A stretch of 34,000 bases of DNA from contig NZ_LGHL01000093.1 in the NCBI RefSeq assembly GCF_001908205.1, positions 1 through 34,000 on the forward strand, in the 5' to 3' direction. Position numbers and translations under genes: made by a program. Below, in pieces: positions 15,632-22,582 of the stretch (its first letter is position 1; each line of letters starts with the position of its first letter). This DNA is from Bradyrhizobium sp. NAS80.1 (GTDB lineage: Bacteria > Pseudomonadota > Alphaproteobacteria > Rhizobiales > Xanthobacteraceae). The notes below the pieces were generated by a model. The model was not told where the DNA came from and did not search any database. It saw only the letters and a list, made by a program, of their open reading frames with translations.

Positions 15632-16347
15632 TTTTCATGATCAGGTTTTTTCCGCGCAACGAAGACAAGCGTCGCGCCATCCTCCGTGCGGCCGCGCTCG
15701 CCGTCGGCATCGGGCTGACGGGTGCGGCAATCGCGCAGAGCACGATGCAAGGTGTGCCCAACGCGATGCAGGGCTTTTCGCAGAATCGCGATCAGCCGAT
15801 CCAGATCGAAGCCGCCTCGCTCGAGATGCGCGACAAGAAGAAGGAAGCGACTTTCGCCGGCAATGTGAAGGTCGTGCAGGGCGATACCACCATGACCTCG
15901 AAGACGCTGGTGGTGTTTTACGAGTCGGGCGGCGACAAGCCCGCTACGCCCCAGCCCACGGCTGCGAAAGGGGCCAAGGCCGCGCCGATGCAGTCGGCGA
16001 CGCCGGGGCCCGGCGGCAGCTCCTCAATCAAGCGGCTGGAAGCGCGCGGCAATGTCGTGGTCACCCAGAAGGACCAGGTGGTGACAGGCGAGACCGCCGT
16101 GTTCGACACCAAGACCAACCTCATCACCATGCTCGGCGGCGTGGTCCTGACGCAGTGCAAGAACGTGCTGCGCGGCGACCGGTTGATGGTCGACATGACG
16201 ACAGGTGTGTCGCGGGTGGAATCCGACAGCGGCCGCGTTCAGGCGCTGCTACCGCAAGGCGGCGGCAGTGATTGCGGTCCGGGCGGTCCAGCCAAGCCTG
16301 GTGCGGGCCCGCCGCTGCAATTGCCCGGTGCAGGTAAGCAAAAGTAA
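15628..16347 (+). CDS. lptA: LPS transport periplasmic bridge protein LptA
   Basis: Periplasmic protein of 239 residues forming part of the bridge that carries LPS to the outer membrane. A signal peptide covers about 1-36 (ALAVGIGLTGAAIAQS). The OstA jellyroll follows (QPIQIEAASLEMRDKKKEATF, then GNVKVVQGDTTMTS), interrupted by an Ala/Pro-rich insert (about 110-132), and resumes at IKRLEARGNVVVTQKDQ. The tail is Gly/Pro-rich. It overlaps lptC by 4 bp and precedes lptB by 232 bp, a gap without a supported gene. Confidence 0.9.
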   Translation: MIFMIRFFPRNEDKRRAILRAAALAVGIGLTGAAIAQSTMQGVPNAMQGFSQNRDQPIQIEAASLEMRDKKKEATFAGNVKVVQGDTTMTSKTLVVFYESGGDKPATPQPTAAKGAKAAPMQSATPGPGGSSSIKRLEARGNVVVTQKDQVVTGETAVFDTKTNLITMLGGVVLTQCKNVLRGDRLMVDMTTGVSRVESDSGRVQALLPQGGGSDCGPGGPAKPGAGPPLQLPGAGKQK

Positions 16348-16579
16348 ATTTCGTATGCAAATTCAATGACTTGAATCGGATTCAGCCGATCCGAGGTTGA
16401 AGCTTGCCCGGCGAGACTGTATCTAGCGCAGGGCTATTGAGGCGGGGTCCGCCGCTTTTCGGGCGTGTTTCACTGGGCATGAGACATCCCTTCATTCAAG
16501 CTGCGTCGGCGAATCGAGGCCGGCGCGGCAGATCGCGCGAGCATCGCGCAGGATCACCGTGGAAGGCTAGAAGGCGGGG

Positions 16580-17593
16580 ATGGTCGATCTATTCAGCATG
16601 TTCCGTCGGCGCCCCGCTAAGCGCGGCCGGCCAGGATTTGCGCGTCAGGACATCACTGCGCTCGGTGACAGCGTCGGGGGGCTGGTGACCAGCCCGGTGC
16701 GGGATGCGCCGCCGATCGCCCGTGACCAGCCAATGCACGCGCCCGATCAGTTCCAGGGCAACTATCAAGCCGAGTTCCAAGCCGAGCCGCCGCCGCGACC
16801 GCAGGCGGTTCACCCCGTCAGGAACGCAGCCAAGCCGAACAGCGCCGGCGGGCCGCAGCTACTGCGGCGGCCGGGCTTTCTGGCCGTGCATAGCGTGGAA
16901 AAGGCCTTCGGCAGCCGTCAGGTGGTGCGCGGCGTCAGCATCTATGTGCGCCGCGGCGAAGCCGTCGGCCTGCTCGGCCCGAACGGGGCCGGCAAGACCA
17001 CCGTGTTCTACATGATCACCGGGCTGATCAAGGCCGATCGTGGCGCGATCGAGCTCGACGGCCATGACGTGACGAAGCTGCCGATGTACCAGCGCGCGCG
17101 GCTCGGCATCGGCTATCTGCCTCAGGAAGCCTCGATCTTCCGTGGCCTCACCGTCGAGCAGAACATCCGCGCCGTGCTCGAAGTGGTCGAGCCCTCGCGG
17201 AAGAAGCGCGAGCAGCAGCTCGACGAGCTGCTCGACGAATTCAACATCACGCGCCTGCGGAAATCGCCGTCGATCGCGCTGTCCGGCGGCGAGCGGCGCC
17301 GCGTCGAGATCGCGCGCGCGCTGGCGACGCGTCCGAACTACATGCTGCTCGACGAACCCTTCGCCGGCATCGATCCGATCGCGGTCGGCGACATTCAGGA
17401 CCTGGTCCGCCATCTCACCAATCGCGGCATCGGCGTGCTGATCACCGACCACAATGTGCGTGAGACGCTCGGCCTCACCGATCGCGCCTATATCGTCTAT
17501 GCCGGTGAAATCCTGACCGAGGGGAGCCCGGATGAAATCGTTGCCGATCCGGACGTTCGCCGGCTTTACCTTGGCGAGGAATTCCGCCTCTAG
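16580..17593 (+). CDS. lptB: LPS export ABC transporter ATP-binding protein LptB, with long N-terminal extension
   Basis: ATPase that powers LPS extraction from the inner membrane through LptF/G. Residues ~98-337 are a complete LptB: Walker A GPNGAGKTT (133-141), Q-loop LPQEASIF, signature LSGGERRR (234-241), Walker B MLLDEPF (255-261), switch His in ITDHN, and the family word RRLYLGEEFRL. Residues 1-97 are an extra Arg/Pro/Gln-rich, apparently disordered segment not found in enterobacterial LptB (about 240 residues). The start fits ribosome binding site AAGGCGGGG directly upstream; no ATG lies nearer the ABC domain without losing it. rpoN follows 89 bp later, the standard order in proteobacteria. 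Confidence 0.93.
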   Translation: MVDLFSMFRRRPAKRGRPGFARQDITALGDSVGGLVTSPVRDAPPIARDQPMHAPDQFQGNYQAEFQAEPPPRPQAVHPVRNAAKPNSAGGPQLLRRPGFLAVHSVEKAFGSRQVVRGVSIYVRRGEAVGLLGPNGAGKTTVFYMITGLIKADRGAIELDGHDVTKLPMYQRARLGIGYLPQEASIFRGLTVEQNIRAVLEVVEPSRKKREQQLDELLDEFNITRLRKSPSIALSGGERRRVEIARALATRPNYMLLDEPFAGIDPIAVGDIQDLVRHLTNRGIGVLITDHNVRETLGLTDRAYIVYAGEILTEGSPDEIVADPDVRRLYLGEEFRL

Positions 17594-17644
17594 CCCGTTT
17601 TTCCTATCCGTCAAGACGTGTACATCGGGTCCTGACTAGGATAA

Positions 17645-17679
17645 GCAAGAATCGGACCATTTTTGGGATCGGTTCTTGC
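17645..17679 (+). promoter_or_regulatory. Hairpin and -24/-12-like motif abutting the rpoN start
   Basis: GCAAGAATCG (17645-17654) pairs with CGGTTCTTGC (17670-17679) with one G-U pair, only 3 bases before the rpoN ATG. The right arm coincides with a weak sigma-54-like element: GG at 17666-17667 and GC at 17678-17679, 10 bases apart. As a promoter it would start inside the gene, so a role in negative autoregulation or translation control fits better. Confidence 0.4.
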
Positions 17680-17682
17680 CTC

Positions 17683-19314
17683 ATGGCACTTACGCAGAGA
17701 TTAGAGTTCCGGCAATCGCAGTCGCTGGTCATGACGCCGCAGTTGATGCAGGCGATCAAGCTGCTGCAATTGTCCAATCTCGATCTCACGACGTTCGTGG
17801 AGGAGGAACTCGAGCGTAACCCTCTGCTGGAGCGGGCCAATGACGAGGCCCCCGCGGGCGATGCCCCGGCCGAGGCGGGCCAGTTCGGCGACGGCGATGA
17901 GTCCGGTGGCCAAGACGATGGTCACGGCGATGACGGTTTTGGCGGCAGCGGCAACGCCTTCGAGCCGGGCCAGGAAGAATGGATGAGCAAGGATCTCGGC
18001 ACCCGCGCCGAGATCGAGCAGACCCTCGACACCGGCCTCGACAACGTCTTCTCCGAGGAACCGGCCGAGGCTGCGGCCCGCAATGCCCAGGATGCCGCGC
18101 CGACCACCTATACGGAATGGGGCGGCGGCGCCTCCGGGGATGAGGACTACAATCTCGAGGCCTTCGTCGCCGCGGAGACCACGCTCGCTGACCATCTCGC
18201 CGAGCAGCTTTCGGTCGCCTTCGCCGGGCCGGCGCAGCGCATGATCGGCCAATACCTGATCGACCTCGTCGACGAGGCCGGCTACCTGCCGCCTGATCTC
18301 GGCCAGGCTGCCGAGCGCCTTGGCGCATCGCAGCAGGACGTCGAGGACGTTCTTGCCGTGCTGCAAAAATTCGATCCGCCGGGCGTCTGCGCGCGCAATT
18401 TGAGCGAATGCCTGGCCATCCAGCTCCGCGAGCTCGACCGCTACGATCCGGCGATGCAGGCCCTGGTCGAGCATCTCGATCTCCTCGCCAAGCGCGACAT
18501 CGGGGCCTTGCGCAAGCTCTGCGGCGTCGACGACGAGGATATTGCCGACATGATCGGCGAGATCCGCCGGCTCAATCCGAAACCCGGGATGAAGTTCGGC
18601 TCGGCCCGTTTGCAGACCATGGTGCCGGATGTCTATGTCCGCCCGGGTCCCGATGGCGGCTGGCATGTCGAGCTCAATAGCGACACGTTGCCCCGTGTGC
18701 TGGTCAACCAGACCTACTATTCCGAGCTGTCGAAGAAGATCGGCAAGGACGGTGACAAGTCCTATTTCACCGACGCACTGCAAAACGCGACCTGGCTGGT
18801 GCGCGCGCTCGACCAGCGCGCCCGCACTATCCTGAAAGTTGCGACCGAGATCGTGCGCCAGCAGGACGGCTTCTTCACCCATGGCGTGGCGCACCTGCGG
18901 CCGCTGAATCTGAAGGCCGTCGCCGACGCCATCCAGATGCATGAATCCACGGTGTCGCGTGTTACCGCCAACAAATACATGGCGACAAATCGCGGCACAT
19001 TCGAGTTGAAATACTTCTTCACGGCCTCGATCGCCTCGGCCGACGGCGGCGAGGCACACTCCGCGGAAGCCGTTCGCCACCACATCAAGCAGCTGATCGA
19101 TTCGGAAGAGCCTTCCGCGATCCTTTCGGACGACACCATCGTGGAACGGTTGCGCGCCTCGGGCATTGATATTGCCCGCCGCACGGTCGCGAAGTACCGC
19201 GAAGCCATGCGCATTCCTTCCTCGGTGCAACGCCGTCGCGACAAGCAGAGCGCTCTTGGTAACGTCCTCTCCACCGCACTGTCCGATCGCTCCCGCAACA
19301 CCGAGCCGGCCTGA
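17683..19314 (+). CDS. rpoN: RNA polymerase sigma-54 factor RpoN
   Basis: Alternative sigma factor for -24/-12 promoters, needing ATP-dependent activators such as NtrC or NifA. Length 543 residues. Region I at the start is Gln/Leu-rich (RLEFRQSQSLVMTPQLMQAIKLLQ split here for length), which contacts activators. Region II (about 50-130) is very acidic. The core-binding domain follows, then the HTH (MHESTVSRVTANKYM, about 422-436) and the RpoN box ARRTVAKYREAM (498-509), all intact. It is followed 80 bp later by hpf. Bradyrhizobium species can carry two rpoN genes; this one has the standard lptB-rpoN-hpf-ptsN context. A hairpin and sigma-54-like motif just before the start hint at autoregulation. 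Confidence 0.97.
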   Translation: MALTQRLEFRQSQSLVMTPQLMQAIKLLQLSNLDLTTFVEEELERNPLLERANDEAPAGDAPAEAGQFGDGDESGGQDDGHGDDGFGGSGNAFEPGQEEWMSKDLGTRAEIEQTLDTGLDNVFSEEPAEAAARNAQDAAPTTYTEWGGGASGDEDYNLEAFVAAETTLADHLAEQLSVAFAGPAQRMIGQYLIDLVDEAGYLPPDLGQAAERLGASQQDVEDVLAVLQKFDPPGVCARNLSECLAIQLRELDRYDPAMQALVEHLDLLAKRDIGALRKLCGVDDEDIADMIGEIRRLNPKPGMKFGSARLQTMVPDVYVRPGPDGGWHVELNSDTLPRVLVNQTYYSELSKKIGKDGDKSYFTDALQNATWLVRALDQRARTILKVATEIVRQQDGFFTHGVAHLRPLNLKAVADAIQMHESTVSRVTANKYMATNRGTFELKYFFTASIASADGGEAHSAEAVRHHIKQLIDSEEPSAILSDDTIVERLRASGIDIARRTVAKYREAMRIPSSVQRRRDKQSALGNVLSTALSDRSRNTEPA

Positions 19315-19394
19315 TTGCGCTCGCGCCAAATCGCGTTACTCTCAATCCCCCATCGCGACCGATCCAAGCTAGGGCAAACCAAGCGAGGCATCAC

Positions 19395-19997
19395 ATGACT
19401 CTCAGAATTTCAGGAAAGAGCATCAGCGTCGGCGACGCCCTGCGCGGCCGCGTTACCGACCGCACCGACGAGGTGCTGCGCAAATATTTCGACGGGAATT
19501 ATTCCGGCCATATCACGCTGAGCAAGGACGGCTTCGGCTTCCGAACGGACTGTGCGCTGCACCTTGATTCGGGAATTACGCTTGAGGCCGATTCGAACGC
19601 GTCGGACGCCTATGCCAGCGCCGACCAGGCGCTGCTGATGATCGAGAAGCGGCTCAAGCGCTACAAGAGCCGGCTCAAGGACCGCTCCGCCCGCAAGGCC
19701 CACGTCGCCTCCGCCGCCCTCGCTGCCCTCGATGCCACCAGCTATGTGCTCGAGGCGCCGGAGGGGGAGGACGAGGTCACCGGCTACAGCCCCGTCATCA
19801 TCGCCGAGGCCACCACCTCGCTGAAGGCACTGTCGGTCAGCGAGGCGGTCATGGAACTCGACCTCAGCGGGGCACCCTGCCTGGTGTTCCAGCACGGTTC
19901 CAGCGGCCGGGTGAACATCATCTACCGCCGGGCCGACGGCAATGTCGGCTGGATCGACCCGCCGGGACCCAAGACGCCCGGAAAAGCAGGCGGTTAG
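19395..19997 (+). CDS. hpf: Ribosome hibernation-promoting factor, long form
   Basis: A 200-residue long-form HPF (RaiA family) that binds idle 30S subunits and dimerises ribosomes into 100S particles in starvation. The N-terminal domain (1-105: TLRISGKSISVGDALRGRV to LKRYKSRLKDR) gives the S30AE fold; the C-terminal domain (about 140-195: VSEAVMELDLSGAPCLVF, then GRVNIIYRRADGNVGWIDPP) is the dimerisation module. GAGG lies 7 bp upstream of the ATG. Its conserved place between rpoN and ptsN suggests shared control; its historical name in rhizobia is the ORF downstream of rpoN. Confidence 0.95.
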   Translation: MTLRISGKSISVGDALRGRVTDRTDEVLRKYFDGNYSGHITLSKDGFGFRTDCALHLDSGITLEADSNASDAYASADQALLMIEKRLKRYKSRLKDRSARKAHVASAALAALDATSYVLEAPEGEDEVTGYSPVIIAEATTSLKALSVSEAVMELDLSGAPCLVFQHGSSGRVNIIYRRADGNVGWIDPPGPKTPGKAGG

Positions 19998-20064
19998 GGC
20001 CGAGACCGGCCCCCGTACCACCCGCAGCCCTTAACAATCATCGGGGCAAAGCTGCACGCGGGAG

Positions 20065-20081
20065 TTGGCACCGGGATTGCG
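20065..20081 (+). promoter_or_regulatory. Strong sigma-54 (-24/-12) promoter motif upstream of ptsN
   Basis: TTGGCACCGGGATTGCG matches the consensus YTGGCAC-N5-TTGCW at all but its last position; GG (20067-20068) and GC (20079-20080) are exactly 10 bases apart. Transcription would start near 20092, 127 bp before the ptsN ATG. No NifA-type TGT-N10-ACA site is visible just upstream. Confidence 0.65.
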
Positions 20082-20218
20082 TTGGAGTAGAAGCGCCCCA
20101 CATCAGGACCGGGGCTAAGTCCCCCTCCTGCTTCACGTTCTTGCCGCCGGCCCGGCGTGGTTCTTTCCAAGCTGGCCATTTCGGAACCTGACGGTTTAAT
20201 TCACCTCGGAAAACTTCC

Positions 20219-20680
20219 ATGCCGATTACCGATCTGGTCGCGCCCGAGGCGATTCTTCCGGCACTGAAGGTCAACAGCAAGAAACAGGCTCTCCAGGAAC
20301 TCGCTGCCAAGGCCGCCGAGCTCACTGGCCAGAACGAGCGCTCGATCTTCGAGGTTCTGCTGCAGCGGGAAAAGCTCGGCACCACCGCCGTTGGCTACGG
20401 CGTCGCCATTCCTCACGGCAAGCTGCCCAAGCTGGAAAAGATTTTCGGTCTGTTCGCACGCCTCGATCGCCCGATCGATTTCGAGGCGATGGACGGCCAG
20501 CCGGTCGATCTCGTGTTCCTGCTGCTGGCCCCGGAAGGCGCCGGCGCCGATCACCTCAAGGCGCTGGCGCGCATCGCCCGCTTGCTGCGCGACCAGGACA
20601 TCGCCAAGAAGCTCCGCGCCTCGCGCGATGCGCAGGCGATCTATTCGGTGCTCGCGCTGCCGCCTGCGACCGCGGCGTAA
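20219..20680 (+). CDS. ptsN: Nitrogen phosphotransferase EIIA component PtsN
   Basis: Phosphate acceptor of the regulatory PTS-Ntr chain, which tunes potassium transport, nitrogen and carbon responses through its phosphorylation state. Length 153 residues, standard. The active-site His is His66 in GVAIPHGKLP; REKLGTTAVGYG precedes it and the PVDLVFLLLAP strand follows. The ATG at 20219 lacks a strong ribosome binding site (CGGAAA upstream). It is separated from hpf by 221 bp that contains a clear sigma-54 motif, so it can be transcribed apart from rpoN-hpf. A diverged copy of its last 22 codons occurs at 32674-32739. Confidence 0.95.
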   Translation: MPITDLVAPEAILPALKVNSKKQALQELAAKAAELTGQNERSIFEVLLQREKLGTTAVGYGVAIPHGKLPKLEKIFGLFARLDRPIDFEAMDGQPVDLVFLLLAPEGAGADHLKALARIARLLRDQDIAKKLRASRDAQAIYSVLALPPATAA

Positions 20681-20841
20681 CGTCGCTTTTCCTCTCCTCG
20701 TCTCCCGTTAAGAGCCCCGGATCGATCTGCGCGCCAAGCCCGCAGCGGCGAGGCACCGCGCTATGCAAGGCTTGCGACAGAGCCGCTCAAGAGGGTACTT
20801 GTCTCTGATCGGCGCCTGGGTTGACGTGAAGGGGGCGGGAA

Positions 20842-22428
20842 GTGAACAAAGCACCAGATCTCCGCTTTGGAGATCTGATCCTCGATGAAATGTGCCTCTT
20901 CGCGCGTCGCAACGGGCAGACGATTCAGTTCACGAGAAACGAGCGCGCGCTGCTGCTCGCTCTCACGCGCAATCCGCATCGTCTCATGCGCCGCGGCCAT
21001 CTGCTCGATGAGGTCGCTTCGGAATCCGACGTATCCGACCGCAACATCGACTTTCTGGTGAACAGGCTGCGGGCAAAGCTCGGCGACAGCGCCAAATCGC
21101 CAAAGTACATCGCCACACAATATAGCGAGGGTTATGTCTGGATCGCTCCTCTGTCTCCGGCAGCGCCGATTGATGCGCTACTCGTTATCGGACCGGCTTT
21201 CGGACCACAGGGGCATCCCTTCAGCCAGCAGGCGTCATCCCTGGTCGGTCAGCTTCGCGACAAGACCGCGGCCGGCGTTGGCGTCAGCCACGAGGTTGTC
21301 GTTGCCGAGAACTGGCAGCCGGCCGCTGCCGACAAGCTGCGCTATCTCCTCCAGATGAGCTTTCTCGCCGGCGACGGACACCTTGATTGTGCGGCCACCT
21401 TGCGGGAGATGCCGTCAAAGCGCATCGTCAAGGTATTCCGTCTCGATCTCGACCTGGCGGACGCCTCATCGTTCACGACCGAGGCGGGCAGGGTCTCGAA
21501 TGGCATCATCGAAGCCCTGTCGCAGGCCCTCATTGAGGCCTCCAACGGTCTCGGCACACCCGTGGACGAACCGCTTGAAACGCGGCTCCACAAGGCTGCA
21601 AGTCTGCTGTCGGCCTCAAACCGGTGGTGGCTGGCAAACGGCGAGCAATTGGGCAGGGACCGCGAGCAGGACCCGCTCAATGCAGACATCGCGCTGCAAT
21701 GGTGTCTGCATCTGTTCGCGCGCCTTGTCCACACCAGCCCGTTCGGCGAGATCAGCTTGGAAGAACGCTACCGCATCGAAAGCGAGATCGACGCTACGGT
21801 GCTGGAGTGCCTGCCCGCCATCGAGGCCAACCCGATGCTGATGTTGGCGGCCGCCAAGCTGTTGTACTTCATCAACCGGGGTCATCTTGATCTCGCGGAG
21901 GACATTGCTGAGCGCGCCTTCGCCCGGACCGCGGACTTTGCCGCAGCGCTTCCCATCATGGGGCAATTGCGCTACGCGCGCGGCCATTTCGACGAAGCCG
22001 CCCGATTCTTTGATCGCGGCATCGAGATGTCCGAACCGGGCTCCGATTTGCATCTCCATATGCGGGTCTTGAAGGCCATTTCCGTGCTCGCGTCCGGCGA
22101 CCGCGCATCGCTGGACCTGGCTGTCGCTGGTGCAGCCAGGGAGAGTCCGCGTTGCCCGCGCGACATCGGCTTGACGATCGGCTGGATGATCGCTTCACCG
22201 GGTCAGAAATTGCCAGCGGCGTCGGCGGATGTACTTGCCGCGATCGGCCCTGCGGGCGCGGGCAGCGCGATCGAATATCTCTACTTCACGTCGGCGCGTC
22301 ATCTCGTCTCGGAACATGCACGCGCCAATGTCATGCGTGGTCTGATCGCGCACGTGACGAGGCTGCACGGCGAGGAGGCCATTCCCGCTTTCGTTCTCAG
22401 GAGCATCGGTCAGATTGCCGCAGCCTGA
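20842..22428 (+). CDS. Winged-helix (OmpR/ToxR-type) transcriptional regulator with TPR-like C-terminus
   Basis: A 528-residue protein. Residues ~5-102 form an OmpR/PhoB-type winged helix (FGDLILDEMCLF, then TRNERALLLALTRNPHRL, SDRNIDFLVNRLRAKLGD, IATQYSEGYVW), without a receiver domain. A middle part (about 105-260) resembles the alpha/beta region of CadC-like or adenylate-cyclase-like regulators. The rest is helical with TPR-like repeats (about 325-420: LAEDIAERAFARTADFAAAL, YARGHFDEAARFFDRGIEM). No membrane helix is evident, so it is probably cytosolic, like HilA. The start is GTG, after AAGGGGGCGGG. Immediately downstream lie two autotransporter genes with duplicated leaders, likely targets. 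Its last seven codons fall inside the first copy of that repeat. Confidence 0.82.
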   Translation: MNKAPDLRFGDLILDEMCLFARRNGQTIQFTRNERALLLALTRNPHRLMRRGHLLDEVASESDVSDRNIDFLVNRLRAKLGDSAKSPKYIATQYSEGYVWIAPLSPAAPIDALLVIGPAFGPQGHPFSQQASSLVGQLRDKTAAGVGVSHEVVVAENWQPAAADKLRYLLQMSFLAGDGHLDCAATLREMPSKRIVKVFRLDLDLADASSFTTEAGRVSNGIIEALSQALIEASNGLGTPVDEPLETRLHKAASLLSASNRWWLANGEQLGRDREQDPLNADIALQWCLHLFARLVHTSPFGEISLEERYRIESEIDATVLECLPAIEANPMLMLAAAKLLYFINRGHLDLAEDIAERAFARTADFAAALPIMGQLRYARGHFDEAARFFDRGIEMSEPGSDLHLHMRVLKAISVLASGDRASLDLAVAGAARESPRCPRDIGLTIGWMIASPGQKLPAASADVLAAIGPAGAGSAIEYLYFTSARHLVSEHARANVMRGLIAHVTRLHGEEAIPAFVLRSIGQIAAA

Positions 22429-22582
22429 ACTGTGGCCCGCATGCCGCAATGCCGGTTGATCTGGTTCACGACCGGCCCGATTGGGGCATGTCTTGCGATC
22501 CTCAAATATTGTCCAAACAATTGCCTGCTAGCGACGCCTGACCGGCTCGATTCTGCCGGTTTACGTGCAAGGCGGGGGTATG
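22407..22582 (+). repeat. Leader repeat, copy 1 (regulator 3' end to AT1 start codon)
   Basis: About 176 bp repeated at 25325-25503. By eye about 90% identical over the first ~138 bases. It spans the last seven codons of the regulator (GQIAAA-stop), the whole intergenic region and the ATG of AT1. Within it TTGCGA (22493-22498), 17 bases, AACAAT (22516-22521) is a plausible promoter, and CTCAAATATT...CCAAACAATTGCCTGC is identical in both copies apart from one base. Confidence 0.85.

Noticed and set aside
17701..19329. 542-codon open frame antisense to rpoN
   Set aside because: Long antisense frames are expected in high-GC genes; the plus strand encodes a complete RpoN with all motifs.
18762..19394. 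210-codon minus-strand frame at the rpoN 3' end
   Set aside because: Antisense shadow of the conserved HTH and RpoN-box region.
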